NCBI GenBank assembly: GCA_027704905.1
Contig: CM051001.1
Coordinates: 25,588,237-25,652,236, forward strand
Direction of reading: 5' to 3'
DNA length: 64,000 nucleotides
Origin: Muraenolepis orangiensis
Taxonomy: Eukaryota; Chordata; Actinopteri; Gadiformes; Muraenolepididae
The notes under the pieces are model-generated. The model was given only the letters and a program-made list of their open reading frames with translations. It was not told the DNA's origin and ran no database searches. Made by a program: the position numbers and the translations under genes. Positions 1 to 10,199 of this stretch are shown here, piece by piece. Numbering within the stretch: position 1 is the first letter of the stretch; every line of letters begins with the position of its first letter.

Positions 1-400
1 AGCCACCTCTGGCCTATTCTGCTTTTTCTGAGGCCCCGCAGAGCATAGAGGCGCTGGTGTGCCTTCTTCAGCATGACCTCCGTGTTGCGGGTCCACGCCA
101 GGTCATCAGAAATCTGTAGCCCAAGGAAACGGAAGCAGCTGACAACTTTCACCGGTCGTCCAGGCTGATGGTGGAGTGGGTGCCCCGGTGGCTCCTGAAG
201 TCCACGATGAGCTCTGGTCTAGGTTGGTCTGGCTGACATTCAGTGCGAGGCTGCTGTCCTCCCACCATTGCGTCAGCTGGACTACCTCATCTCTGTACTC
301 CGTTCCGTCGCCCTCACTTATCAGGTCGATGACTGTAGTGTCTTCTGCAAACTTGATAATCCGATTATTGCTGTGCGTGGCAGTACAGTCATGCGTGTAC
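1..400 (-). mobile_element. LINE reverse transcriptase fragment (L2-like), part 1
   Basis: Reading the minus strand gives broken LINE RT sequence: an FAEDTTV motif near 330-345 (the F-x-D-D active-site region with one D changed to E), followed by SLALNVSQT, and after a frameshift DDLAWTRNTEVMLKKAHQR near 50-105. These are typical of the C-terminal RT half of fish L2-like LINEs. The upstream RT part continues on the far side of the gypsy insertion at 5399-5558, so this LINE was cut in two. It is dead through frameshifts. Clade assignment is by recall of motifs only. Confidence 0.8.
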
Positions 401-698
401 TGTTGTGCCTCCCCCACGCTCTAATCGATCCCAGGTGTTGCCCATCTTAATCAGGCCTACTGGGACTAATTAACACCTGGGATCTACCCTTCTTTAGGCT
501 GCTGAGAACCACCGTCACGAGAGACTGCATGTTCCAGCTCCGACCTCGCCAGATATCCAGTCCAACCCTGCCTTGTTTATGTTTGTGATGTTGGAGATAT
601 ACAGTAAAGACATTTTTTCCTTTGTTTTGAGTGTCCGTGTCTCGCTACTTCTGGGTTCTTTGGCACATTTGGTTCTTCGGTCTCGCTGGGGTCTAACA
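401..698 (+). repeat. 5' LTR of the gypsy element
   Basis: 298 bp, begins TG and ends CA. An AGTAAA polyadenylation-like signal lies at about 603-608. Compared with the 3' copy by eye, the only difference is one fewer T in the T-run at about 613-618. Confidence 0.93.
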
Positions 699-714
699 GA
701 ATAACCGAACCAAA
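668..714 (+). promoter_or_regulatory. Candidate self-priming hairpin / primer-binding site
   Basis: TTTGGTTC at 668-675, inside the LTR end, is the exact reverse complement of GAACCAAA at 707-714, just downstream of the LTR. Pairing extends if a small bulge is allowed (TTCGG against CCGAA). I do not recognise a standard tRNA complement after the LTR. Tf1/sushi elements are known to self-prime by pairing mRNA leader with the PBS, so this could be the priming structure. It is a hypothesis; the transcript start is not known. Confidence 0.35.
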
Positions 715-717
715 AGA

Positions 718-3700
718 ATGAGCCAAGCCGGGAACCCAGAAACGGGGCACGGGACACCGTCCGAGTTACGCAGGATTGTAACGGAACAAGCCATCGAGCT
801 TACCCAACTGCAGGCCGAACTGGGAAAGGCTTTTCCCTCGGTCCAGTCCCAGATTGCGGTGCTGGAGAACACGTCGCAGACTACCGTCAGTACGGTCACC
901 AGTCTCACCGCCAAGGTGGATGCGTTGTCCGGAGCCCTAGCGTCCATCCAGCGATCTCTGGACGCGTTAGCAGTCAGCACCTATCCAGCCCCAGGTTCCG
1001 GTCCGGGAACCAGTTCGTCCTACGTCCCAGCTGGCCCCGATGTCCCCGCAGGGTCAGTCAGTTGCGCCGAGCCCAGCTTGGTTAGCCCCAGATCGTTCGG
1101 GGGCGATTTGAACCAGTGCCGTGGGTTCATTGCTCAGTGTGAGTTGCTGTTCACACATCAGCCGTCCAAGTATTCCTCGGGTGGGGCCAGGATTGCTTTT
1201 GTGATGTCCCTCCTTGACAGAGCTCTCAGCTGGGCGATAGCCGCGGTGAACAGCGACGGGGGTTATGCCACCGATTACCCCCTGTTCAAGCGAGAGTTTT
1301 GCGCGGTCTTTGACCATCCATTGGACGGGCTGGATTCTGCAAACCGGCTGCTAGTTTGCCGTCAGGGGTCTCGCTCGGTGGCCGATTTCACGGTGGAGTT
1401 CCGGATCCTTGCAATTGAGAGTGGTTGGGACGATAGAGCACTCCTCTGTCTCTATCGCAAGGGCTTGAGCGACGCCGTCAAGGACCGCATCGTTCGAGAC
1501 AGCCCGGAGACGCTGAGAGAGTTAATCACCCTGGCTCTCCAAATGGACTCACGGCTGCGTGAACGCCGTTTGGACCGAGCCCAGCGTTCGTTCCTTTGCC
1601 CGGCTCCCGGTCGCTCTGCCTCGGCGACCGCCACCCAGTCCGCGGCGGGCTTGGCCACGCCCCCTTTTCAGCACGCGCTGTCTGTTGACAGGTCGACGTC
1701 CGGGCCCGGAGAGCCCATGGAGATTGGCCGATCCCACCTTTCGCCAGTAAGGGGCATACGGGTGAGCAAGACATCCCTTTCCCCGCCCCATAGTACGTTA
1801 AATCGTCTTTTTCCGGCCACCTTAGCCTGGGGTACGGAGACCTTGTCGGTTGGCGCTCTCATAGACTCGGGTGCCGACGAGTGTCTACTGGATGTTACTC
1901 TAGCCCGACAGGCGGGAGTCCCTTTGGTGGCTTTAGATCGCACCCTCTCTCCTCGGGCCATAGATGGGCATTCTTTGGGTACTATTACGCACGCTACTGA
2001 CCTTCTCACACTCACTCTTTCGGGAAATCACTCGGAGTCCATTCGTTTTTTTGTTTTGCACGCCCCCACGGCGCCGCTTGTGTTGGGTAGACCCTGGCTG
2101 GAGAGGCACGACCCTCACATCTCCTGGGCATCTGGACGGGTTTTGGGGTGGAGTACAGCTTGTCACGCTACCTGTTTGCGTTCCGCCTTGTCTCCGTCCA
2201 GCGGTTCCAGGCCTGTGTCCTCTCCACCAGATATCACTGGGGTGCCTCACATTTATCACGACCTCTCTCTGGCGTTTAGTAAGGACAGAGCCCTCTCACT
2301 CCCCCCTCACCGGCCTTATGATTGTCCCATCGACCTCCTTCCTGGGGCCGCCCTTCCTAAGAGGCGGCTCTACAACATCTCCCAGCCGGAGAGGGAGGCG
2401 ATGCGCAACTATATCGCTGAGTCCCTAGCCTCGGGCCTTATAAAGCCGTCGTCTTCGCCCCTCGCAGCGGGCTTCTTCTTCGTGGCTAAGAAGGACGGTG
2501 GCCTGAGGCCCTGTATAGACTATCGGGCACTGAACGACATCACGGTGAAGAATAGGTACCCCCTGCCACTTCTTAGTTCCACTTTCGAGCCACTCACGCA
2601 CGCCCGGGTGTTCACCAAGTTGGACCTTCGAAACGCATACCACTTGGTCAGGATCAGGGAGGGGGACGAGTGGAAGACGGCCTTCAACACCCATCTCGGC
2701 CACTATGAGTACCGCGTCATGCCGTTCGGTCTGTCCAATGCCCCCGGAGTTTTCCAAGGCCTGGTGAATGACGTGCTGAGGGACATGCTAGACATCTTTG
2801 TGGTGGTGTACCTGGACGACATCCTGATCTTCTCTAGGTCCATGGAGGAACACCACCAGCACGTCCGCCTGGTGCTACAACGGCTGTTGGAGAACAGGCT
2901 CTACGTGAAGGCTGAGAAGTGCGTCTTCCACACCAACTCGGTGACGTATCTCGGCAACGTGGTGGAGGATGGACAGATGCGTGCAGACCCCGCCAAGATC
3001 AAGGCGGTGGAGGAATGGCCACGCCCTACTGACCGCACGCAGCTCAGGCGCTTCCTGGGTTTTGCAGGCTTTGTGCGGCGGTTCATCAAGGGGTTCAGCC
3101 AGGTGGCTGCCCCCCTCAACGCCCTCACCTCCTCCTCTCGACCATTCGTGTGGACACCTGAGGCGGAGTCGGCCTTCCGCCGACTCAAGAGTTTGTTCAC
3201 CACAGCCCCGGTTCTCGTCCACCCCGACCCGGCGAGGCAGTACGTCGTCGAGGTAGATGCGTCTGACACAGGCATCGGAGCTGTTCTCTCACAGCGGTCA
3301 GAGGAGGACCACAGGGTCCACCCATGTGCCTATTTCTCTCGGCGTTTCGAACCCGCTGAGAGGAACTATGATGTGGGCAACAAGGAACTGTTGGCGGTTC
3401 ACGCCGCCCTGGAGGAGTGGAGACACTGGTTGGAGGGAGCGGAGCAACCGTTCATCGTGTGGTCGGATCACAAGAACCTGGCCTACGTGAGGACGGCGAA
3501 GAGGCTGAACTCCAGGCAGGCCCGCTGGGCCCTTTTCTTCAGCCGGTTCAATTTCACCCTCACCTACCGTCCGGGCTCCAAGAACGTCAGAGCTGACGCC
3601 CTCTCCCGTCAGTCCCCGGGGGAGGGTCCTGCCGTCAAGGAGAACCCCGACACCATCCTTTCCTCAGCCCGGGTGGTGGGTGTAGTCACCTGGGCCATCG

Positions 3701-4905
3701 AGCCGCTGGTGAGACAGGCCCAGCGGGCCGAGCCAGACCCAGGTAACGGCCCCTGTAACCGGTTGTTTGTGCCTCTTGCTGTCCGCCCGCAGGTGTTGGA
3801 GTGGGGCCACTCCAGCCACTTTGCTTGTCACCCCGGGGAGCGGCGGACGGCGGAGTTCATCAGCCGGAGGTTCTGGTGGACCACTCTCAGGAGGGATGTC
3901 AGGGGGTTTGTAGCCGCCTGCACCACCTGCGCCCGGAGCAAGGCTTCGCATCGCCCTCCAGCAGGTCTCCTGCACCCCCTCCCCGTTCCCAGTCGCCCAT
4001 GGTCCCACATTGCCTTGGACTTCATTACGGGGCTTCCTGTTTCCCAAGGCTGTGACACCATCCTGACCGTGGTCGATCGCTTCTCCAAGGCGGTTCATTT
4101 TGTTTCCCTCCCAGGGCTTCCCTCGGCGGCCGAAACAGCGGACCTCCTGACCCTCCATGTGGTCCGCCTACATGGAATCCCCTCTGACATTGTGTCCGAC
4201 CGCGGTCCCCAATTCATCTCCAAGGTGTGGCAGGCCTTCTGCAAGGGAATTGGGGCCACGGCCAGCCTGTCCTCTGGGTACCACCCCCAGTCCAATGGGC
4301 AGGCGGAGCGTGCCAACCAGGCCGTCGAGGCGGCTCTTCGTTGCGTCACCTCAAGTAACCCCACCTCCTGGGCCAAGTACCTGCCCTGGGTGGAGTATTC
4401 CCTCAACGCTATGGAGAGCTCCGCTACTGGTATGTCCCCGTTCCAATGTTCCCTGGGCTACCAGCCCCCGCTGTTTCCCCAACAGGAGCTGGAGGTGGCG
4501 GTCCCGACCACCAGGGCCCACCTCCGCCGGTGTCGACGCATTTGGAGGGCCGCCCGGGCCGCACTACTCCGGGCCACGGAGCGGGCCCGGCTTGCCGCGA
4601 ACCGGCGGAGGGTGCCTGCCCCTGTCTACCAGCCTGGTCAGAGGGATTGGCTGTTGGCCCGGGACCTGCCCCTCCAGACCTCCCAGACATCAACTCGTAA
4701 GTTGAATCCCCGGTACGTTGGTCCCTACACCGTGGATCGAATCATCTGCGGTGCGTTTGGTTCTCCCTCCGGCTCTCCGGGTTCACCCCGTCTTTCATGT
4801 TTCACAGCTAAAACCCGTGGTCTCCAGTCCCTTGTCTCCCCCCGTTACAGCTCCTCCGCTTCCCCGGGTCCTGGCGGATGGAGATCCGGTATGGTCGGTC
4901 CGTAA
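718..4905 (+). CDS. Gag-pol polyprotein of the gypsy element (frameshifted near its end)
   Basis: One frame of 1395 codons. Retrotransposon gag (capsid-like) domain at about residues 120-300. Aspartic protease DSGA at 1867-1878. Reverse transcriptase with YLDD at 2809-2820. RNase H begins VEVDASDTG near 3247. Integrase has an HHCC zinc-binding region at about 3812-3935 and a DDE core (ALDFITGLP, DRGPQF, HPQSNGQAER). The usual CCHC zinc knuckle between gag and protease is absent: after EPMEIGRSHL (about 1711-1740) the frame runs directly into the pre-protease segment, which looks like an internal in-frame deletion. Near 4745 the frame is lost, so the last ~50 residues are out-of-frame and the chromodomain is read in another frame. 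The product would act in particle assembly, reverse transcription and integration of the element. Confidence 0.9.
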   Translation: MSQAGNPETGHGTPSELRRIVTEQAIELTQLQAELGKAFPSVQSQIAVLENTSQTTVSTVTSLTAKVDALSGALASIQRSLDALAVSTYPAPGSGPGTSSSYVPAGPDVPAGSVSCAEPSLVSPRSFGGDLNQCRGFIAQCELLFTHQPSKYSSGGARIAFVMSLLDRALSWAIAAVNSDGGYATDYPLFKREFCAVFDHPLDGLDSANRLLVCRQGSRSVADFTVEFRILAIESGWDDRALLCLYRKGLSDAVKDRIVRDSPETLRELITLALQMDSRLRERRLDRAQRSFLCPAPGRSASATATQSAAGLATPPFQHALSVDRSTSGPGEPMEIGRSHLSPVRGIRVSKTSLSPPHSTLNRLFPATLAWGTETLSVGALIDSGADECLLDVTLARQAGVPLVALDRTLSPRAIDGHSLGTITHATDLLTLTLSGNHSESIRFFVLHAPTAPLVLGRPWLERHDPHISWASGRVLGWSTACHATCLRSALSPSSGSRPVSSPPDITGVPHIYHDLSLAFSKDRALSLPPHRPYDCPIDLLPGAALPKRRLYNISQPEREAMRNYIAESLASGLIKPSSSPLAAGFFFVAKKDGGLRPCIDYRALNDITVKNRYPLPLLSSTFEPLTHARVFTKLDLRNAYHLVRIREGDEWKTAFNTHLGHYEYRVMPFGLSNAPGVFQGLVNDVLRDMLDIFVVVYLDDILIFSRSMEEHHQHVRLVLQRLLENRLYVKAEKCVFHTNSVTYLGNVVEDGQMRADPAKIKAVEEWPRPTDRTQLRRFLGFAGFVRRFIKGFSQVAAPLNALTSSSRPFVWTPEAESAFRRLKSLFTTAPVLVHPDPARQYVVEVDASDTGIGAVLSQRSEEDHRVHPCAYFSRRFEPAERNYDVGNKELLAVHAALEEWRHWLEGAEQPFIVWSDHKNLAYVRTAKRLNSRQARWALFFSRFNFTLTYRPGSKNVRADALSRQSPGEGPAVKENPDTILSSARVVGVVTWAIEPLVRQAQRAEPDPGNGPCNRLFVPLAVRPQVLEWGHSSHFACHPGERRTAEFISRRFWWTTLRRDVRGFVAACTTCARSKASHRPPAGLLHPLPVPSRPWSHIALDFITGLPVSQGCDTILTVVDRFSKAVHFVSLPGLPSAAETADLLTLHVVRLHGIPSDIVSDRGPQFISKVWQAFCKGIGATASLSSGYHPQSNGQAERANQAVEAALRCVTSSNPTSWAKYLPWVEYSLNAMESSATGMSPFQCSLGYQPPLFPQQELEVAVPTTRAHLRRCRRIWRAARAALLRATERARLAANRRRVPAPVYQPGQRDWLLARDLPLQTSQTSTRKLNPRYVGPYTVDRIICGAFGSPSGSPGSPRLSCFTAKTRGLQSLVSPRYSSSASPGPGGWRSGMVGP

Positions 4906-5167
4906 GCTCCTCGCCGTCCGCCGCTGGGGGCGGGGTTTCCAGTACCTTGTGGATTGGGAGGGCTTCGGTCCGGAGGACCGGAGCTGGGTGCCCTCTTCCT
5001 ATCTCGCGGACCCCTCCCTGCTGGACGACTTCTATCGGGAGAACCCGGGGGCTCTGGGGCGGTCGTCCGGTGCCTCCCCTCAGGGGGGGGATACTGTTGT
5101 GCCTCCCCCACGCTCTAATCGATCCCAGGTGTTGCCCATCTTAATCAGGCCTACTGGGACTAATTAA
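4718..5167 (+). pseudogene. Integrase C-terminus and chromodomain, displaced frame
   Basis: This frame continues the integrase after the frameshift near 4745. It carries the linker with HPVFHVSQLKP and a chromodomain (VWSVRKLL through FQYLVDWEGF to DDFYREN). The chromodomain is known in chromoviruses to target integration by binding chromatin. The frame runs on into the 3' LTR and stops at 5165-5167. The ATG at 4718 is not a genuine start; the segment belongs to the gag-pol reading frame upstream. Confidence 0.85.
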
Positions 5168-5393
5168 CACCTGGGATCTACCCTTCTTTAGGCTGCTGAG
5201 AACCACCGTCACGAGAGACTGCATGTTCCAGCTCCGACCTCGCCAGATATCCAGTCCAACCCTGCCTTGTTTATGTTTGTGATGTTGGAGATATACAGTA
5301 AAGACATTTTTTTCCTTTGTTTTGAGTGTCCGTGTCTCGCTACTTCTGGGTTCTTTGGCACATTTGGTTCTTCGGTCTCGCTGGGGTCTAACA
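5095..5393 (+). repeat. 3' LTR of the gypsy element
   Basis: 299 bp. Same as the 5' LTR apart from one extra T. Preceded by the G-rich polypurine tract at 5082-5091 and followed by the tgtac target duplication. Confidence 0.93.
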
Positions 5394-5398
5394 TGTAC

Positions 5399-5558
5399 AG
5401 CGAGTACAGCCGGGGACTGAGGTAGCAGCCTTGGGGTGCTCCGGTGTTGAGGACCAGAGTGGATGAGATGTTGTTCCCAATCTTCACCACTTCAGGCATG
5501 CCCGTCAGGAAGTCCATAATCCAGTTACATTTGGGGGCACCCAGACCTAAGTCCCTCG
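5399..5558 (-). mobile_element. LINE RT fragment (L2-like), part 2
   Basis: The minus strand encodes WIMDFLTG, then STLVLNTGAPQG and LSPRLYSLY, the conserved RT block that precedes the catalytic motif found at 1-400. It therefore joins part 1 across the gypsy insertion. At about 5558 it is interrupted again by an oppositely oriented LINE copy. Confidence 0.8.
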
Positions 5559-5880
5559 GGAACTGTACCGCATCCGAGCACAGAGCGCTTCAAAGGGTGG
5601 TGCGGATGGCCCAGTATATCGTTGGAGGTGAACTTTATTACATTGATTTATATATATATATATATTGCTCTTTTTCTGTGCTAATATAATGCATTTTATA
5701 TATGCATTTAATTACTTTTATATATTTAACTTTATACAGTTTGTACTTTTGACTTACTTTTTATTCTATTCAGTTTTTTATAATGGCTGTCTGTCGTCGG
5801 GTATTGCACATAAGATTTTCACTCACTGCTTATACTTAAAATAAACTGTGAAGTGACAATAAACTTGACTTGACTTGACT
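5559..5880 (+). mobile_element. 5'-truncated LINE copy nested in another LINE
   Basis: Plus-strand sequence begins within the RT C-terminus (ALQRVVRMAQYIVG at about 5584-5625), runs through an AT-rich 3'UTR and ends in tandem TTGAC units at about 5862-5880, a typical 3' end of fish L2-type LINEs. It splits the minus-strand LINE at a clean point: minus-strand coding resumes at 5881. Confidence 0.75.
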
Positions 5881-6000
5881 CCGTTTCAGGATCAGCTTGG
5901 AGGGAACGATGGTGTTGAACGCCGAGCTGTAGTCAATGAACAGCAGTCTGACGTAGGTGTCCCTCCTGTCTAGGTGCTCCACATGACTATAGTTGCCTCT
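5881..6000 (-). mobile_element. LINE RT fragment (L2-like), part 3
   Basis: Minus strand encodes DTYVRLLFIDYSSAFNTIVP, then SKLIL. This is the N-terminal RT block (catalytic D in the F-I-D-Y motif), contiguous in the original LINE with part 2. Together parts 1-3 form one LINE interrupted by two later insertions. Confidence 0.78.
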
Positions 6001-7900
6001 AATAAACTCTCTAAACTCTAAAATGTCTTGACTCAGCCCACGTTAAGTTAGTCCTTGTAAGCTATTTGTAATGCACTCCTGCATTCCCTAGAAATAGTTA
6101 CACGTTGTGTGTGTTTTGAATAGTGCTGTGGCAGAGTGCTTGATTGTATGCATCATATCTGTTCGAAGGCTCCCCTCCAGTGGTCCGTTTGAGAAAGTGT
6201 CGTTGACTGGTCGAGGTATTAAAATGCATTCCGTAGTGAAGTTGACCGTCAAAGAAAGAAATTGAACTTAGCATCCGGACCTCTGTGAAAGATTATTTTC
6301 CACCGAGTAGAAATGATACTACAAAAAGCTCAGCATTTCCCAATAGATTATTTATTTAAACTTCAAAAGTACATTCTAATAATATAGTAAAGACCAATCA
6401 TATTGGATGAATGGACAATAAATAGAAAACATATTTTCATAACAAATTCATTCAATTGATCCTTCAATCAAAGTGATGCCTTTAACCTAAATGACATATG
6501 GTGCATGGTTGAAAGTTGGAAACCCTAAGTCACGCCCCTTTCCGCTTTACCTAATGTATCCCCTGGGGCCGTGGGACATGCGAAAGCATAGGCGTAGTTT
6601 GCGGGGGGGGGGCAGGGGGCATTGCCCCCCCCCCCCCCCCCCCCCTAGTGGCCCGAACATTTTTACTGCATCGAGTCAAAAATAGTTCCAATACGAGTAA
6701 AATGGGTTGTCAGTCAGCCGTCCCCTGTCTCTCAGCCAATCACAGAGCTGCGCAGTCGTGTGCGGGACTGTGATTGGCTGAGCAGAGGGGGATAGCTGGT
6801 GTGTGACGTTGACCCTGCGGCGTGCTTGCGTGATATTAGTGTGTTTACTGTGTTCATAAAGTTGAGTGTAAACAAACAAATAAGTAACATGCCACAGCTT
6901 GCCCCGGGAGTTAAACCCAACTGGAGAGATCAAACTCAGGGTAGACGAGGCAAACAAGGAAACGAAAAACAGGGCCAGCAACTGGGGAAGCTAAAGGGTC
7001 CTATTATACCACCAGGTGTGAATGGGATTAGCCATTACAGGCCGTGATTAAAATCGTAGTATAACATGACCCCTTTAAATACATGGAACACAGGTGACAA
7101 ACACTACACAAAAAACAGGTAAGGTCAATGCAAGGTGTCCGTGTGTCCGTGCATAGCTGAACGCTCAGCGCCGATTGGTTTTCTTCCAGAGATACGGCCA
7201 GACCCCGTCTGATCCCCAGAGGAGTGTGTCCTTGTGTGGCCGTCGCTGGGCCAGTGATGCACCAGCCATGATGCCCTGTCATAACCTGGTGCCAGGCTGC
7301 ACATCACACTGCAGGATGGGATGGAACACTCCTTCTCCATCACTGCTCACCATAGCAACGCTGGCCACAGCAGCACTATAGCCAGTAAGTCTCCCGTAAA
7401 AATGTGTTTTTCTACTTACAATGATGATTCATTGGTTAAACGTGTCTTCTCAAAAACAACCTAGTAGTAATTAAGGAGTTTCCCAGTCGGGTGGCGTTCT
7501 CACCAGGCTGCCTGCCCTCCCTTGCCTCACAGAGCAGCAGCTGGGCTTTTTGGGGTGAGTTCTGGATGGATGGGCTCATACACACCAACCCACAGTAGAC
7601 ACACCAGTTGTATCTACAGCAGAGGAGTCATTTCTACAGCAGCCAGTTGGGTTAACTTGAATGAATTTAATATAACTGTGCTACTGCTGAAATACACTGA
7701 AATGCTGAAATGGTGCTCACAAATGTGTGATGCATGTGAATACTATGCTCTATATTGGCACGATATTCATATCAATGCATGAACTAATTGCATGTTATAA
7801 TAATAACACACATTACACTGATACATATTCAAGAATAGTATTTGCATTTAAATAAAGGATTTTAAAATAGATACATCATCATTTTATTCTAATCCGGCCA
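6001..7900. other. Intergenic, no gene recognised
   Basis: AT-rich sequence with a G-run/C-run pair at about 6601-6645. A perfect 13-bp inverted repeat (6733-6745 and 6768-6780, CAGCCAATCACAG and its complement) may belong to a small DNA-transposon relic. Short open frames here show no recognisable protein. Nothing else is supported. Confidence 0.5.
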
Positions 7901-7906
7901 TGGGGA

Positions 7907-7908
<2 letters not shown>

Positions 7909-7960
<52 letters not shown>
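7909..7960. repeat. (TA)n microsatellite
   Basis: About 26 uninterrupted TA units. Confidence 0.95.
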
Positions 7961-7961
<1 letters not shown>

Positions 7962-8183
7962 CGTAATTGTTTTAGCCGTCTGGTCCTGCATTTTATACTC
8001 CGAACCGACTTATACGTATATGTATTTTTTTCTGACTGCGTTGACTAACTACGGCCAAGAGATGGCGCTATATACACTCGTAACAACCGAGTTACTGCTG
8101 TAGCCCACCGCCGAAAGAGAACAACGTTTACATTCAAACATAGGCGACACACACAACTGAAATAAACTCAGAACACAAACAAA

Positions 8184-8590
8184 ATGCTTCCTAAAAGAAA
8201 AAGCTATGCTGCAAATGTTAAACAGTGTTGTAAATGTAAAAGTGTGCAGCCGAAAACGGTAATCGACCAGCCGAAAGAAAGTTGGGAGTGAGTGGCTGGC
8301 GCAAGGCGAGGCACCGCGTATTTAAATGAAAACAAAGAAGGCTTTCTTATCGCTTATGTGTGAAAGCTCGATGGCTGAACTGGAGGAACGAGTCCACAAA
8401 TGGCCGTTGAACAGCGAGCTGCTGCTAGAGGCCTATCGACGGTGCAGGTATGTCTCCGTGCTCAGGTGATTGCCAAGGAAATGAATATTAATGGGCGGCG
8501 GCCCTCCTGGTGCTACCGTTTCATGCAATATAAAAGAAGAGGCTGTGCTACCACGCCCTACTTCCCTGCTGTTCCTCCTACCAGCGACAG
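8184..8590 (+). pseudogene. Pogo/Tigger-like transposase N-terminal relic
   Basis: Begins MLPKRKSYAAN at 8184, then degrades. Further on a recognisable segment reads AELEERVHKW, then (after a frame change) VEQRAA and LSTVQVCLRAQVIAKEMNI, then PSWCYRFM. This matches the DNA-binding N-terminal region of fish pogo-type transposases (helix-turn-helix followed by a CENP-B-like HTH). Several frame breaks and stops make it non-functional. No catalytic DDE domain is seen downstream. Family assignment is from memory of the motif pattern. Confidence 0.55.
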
Positions 8591-8719
8591 GTAGGAGGAA
8601 GATTCACATTTACATTCAAAAAGGCAGTCTAGAGATAGATCACCTGGGTGTTCAGCAGACTAGGTTTTAAATCAAACAGTTTTTCTTTTCCTGCCCAGAC
8701 TGCGTGCTGCCTCCCCCCA

Positions 8720-9283
8720 GAAGTTATTCTATAACACAGTAGGACTGATCAGAAGTTATTCTATAACACAGTAGGACTGATCAGAAGTTGTACTATAACA
8801 CAGTAGGGCTGATCAGAAGTTCTACTATAACACAGTAGGGCTGATCAGAAGTTCTACTATAACACAGTAGGGCTGATCAGAAGTTATACTATAACAGAGT
8901 AGGACTGATCAGAAGTTCTTCTATAACACAGTAGGGCTGATCAGAAGTTATACTATAACAGAGTAGGACTGATCAGAAGTTATTCTATAACACAGTAGGG
9001 CTGATCAGAAGTTATACTATAACACAGTAGGGCTGATCAGAAGTTCTACTATAACACAGTAGGACTGATCAGAAGTTATTCTATAACACAGTAGGGCTGA
9101 TCAGAAGTTCGACTATAACACAGTAGGACTGATCAGAAGTTCTTCTATAACACAGTAGGGCTGATCAGAAGTTCTACTATAACACAGTAGGACTGATCAG
9201 AAGTTCTTATATAACACAGTAGGACTGATCAGAAGTTCTTCTATAACACAGTAGGGCTTATCAGAAGTTCTACTATAACTATA
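8720..9283. repeat. 32-bp minisatellite, about 17 copies
   Basis: Tandem units of 32 bp with core CTATAACACAGTAGG and GCTGATCAGAAGTT. Copies differ by a few substitutions (tat/tct, agg/ggg). The array ends directly at a hAT-like terminal repeat at about 9282. Confidence 0.95.
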
Positions 9284-10064
9284 GGTGGGACGATCGATCG
9301 GCTTCCGATCATTATCGGCCGATTTTGAAGAAAAATGCGCAATCGGAGAATGCCGATCTTGCTTTAATGTTGCCGATTTCATAGCCGATCCTGCACGTGA
9401 GAAACACGTGAGCTCATCCCTTTACCAGCGAGTAAAACACGTGGGGCCCCGCCTCTTTTCTAAACAGAGCGATACTCGCCCTGCCTCAACATGTCAGCGG
9501 TGTCTGCAGTGTGGAGTTTCTTCAAAGTGTGTGATACAGATGTAACATTTGCCACGCTACACCCTCCCATCTCGCAGGCATCTTGTTGACGTTGCCCTCC
9601 CCGAGCTCCACCAGGCAGTGCCCTCGCACATTGATGGCCTTCTGAAGGAAAATTTGTCATTTGTAAAATTGTATTTCTTTTGCATAATGCAGATATGATA
9701 TGCAAGGCATATTGTCTTTTATTTGATTTTGAACTTCTTTTTTTTACATTTCTTACTTAGTTTGCATTGCAAGCAGTACAAGCAAGTTCCAAGCAAGTTG
9801 AGTATTTTAATGCACCATTTGCAATTTGTAAATTTGTTTTTTTTTATACTATAGTTTGCATAATGCAGATATGATATGCAAGGCATATTGTCTTTTATTT
9901 GATTTTGAACAAATGTTTTATACATTTCTTAGTTTGCATTGCAAATGATGAAACTGTCTTTAACAGCCAATGTTCCCAATGCTGTATATAAGGTTATTCA
10001 ATACCATTGGCTGATCGGTGGGGCAGATATTTCTCATGGTGATCGGTGATCGTCCCATCCCTAG
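9282..10064. mobile_element. hAT-like DNA transposon relic
   Basis: Terminal inverted repeats: TAGGTGGGACGATCGATCGG at 9282-9301, and at the right end GATCGTCCCATCCCTAG (about 10048-10064), which reverse-complements to a CTAGGGATGGGACGATC start. The interior keeps the beginning of a transposase (MSAVSAVWSFFKV at about 9491), resembling a BED-finger N terminus of hAT transposases, then AT-rich sequence with an internal duplication (9660-9720 and 9855-9910). I could not confirm an 8-bp target duplication. Confidence 0.6.
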
Positions 10065-10148
10065 TAGCAGTGAACTGAAAATAAATGACTGTGAAACTGT
10101 GAAAAAGTCAGGACTGATGACTGAGCTAATAGAACACACCATAATACG

Positions 10149-10154
<6 letters not shown>

Positions 10155-10191
<37 letters not shown>

Positions 10192-10195
10192 AAAT
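10155..10195. repeat. (TTA)n microsatellite
   Basis: About 12 trinucleotide units. Confidence 0.9.
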
Positions 10196-10199
10196 ATTA

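Larger units (their letters stand above)
401..5393 (+). mobile_element. Ty3/gypsy LTR retrotransposon (chromovirus, sushi/Tf1-like), recent insertion
   Basis: A complete-length 4993-bp element. The LTRs (401-698 and 5095-5393) start TGTTGTG and end TAACA, and are identical except for one T in a homopolymer run. The element is flanked by a 5-bp target duplication, tgtac, at 396-400 and 5394-5398. A purine-rich tract precedes the 3' LTR at 5082-5091. One long gag-pol frame follows a short leader. The single gag-pol ORF, the order PR-RT-RH-IN and a C-terminal chromodomain place it with vertebrate sushi/Tf1-type chromoviruses. The insertion split a LINE RT gene. It is broken by a frameshift before the chromodomain and lacks a nucleocapsid zinc knuckle. 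The near-identical LTRs indicate a very recent insertion. Confidence 0.95.

Noticed and set aside
1559..4705. Other-frame ORFs within the gypsy gag-pol
   Set aside because: Overlapping shadows of the main frame with no recognisable domains.
8720..9283. Regular direct repeats resembling a CRISPR array
   Set aside because: Units are contiguous 32-bp tandems with no unique spacers, in a vertebrate genome.
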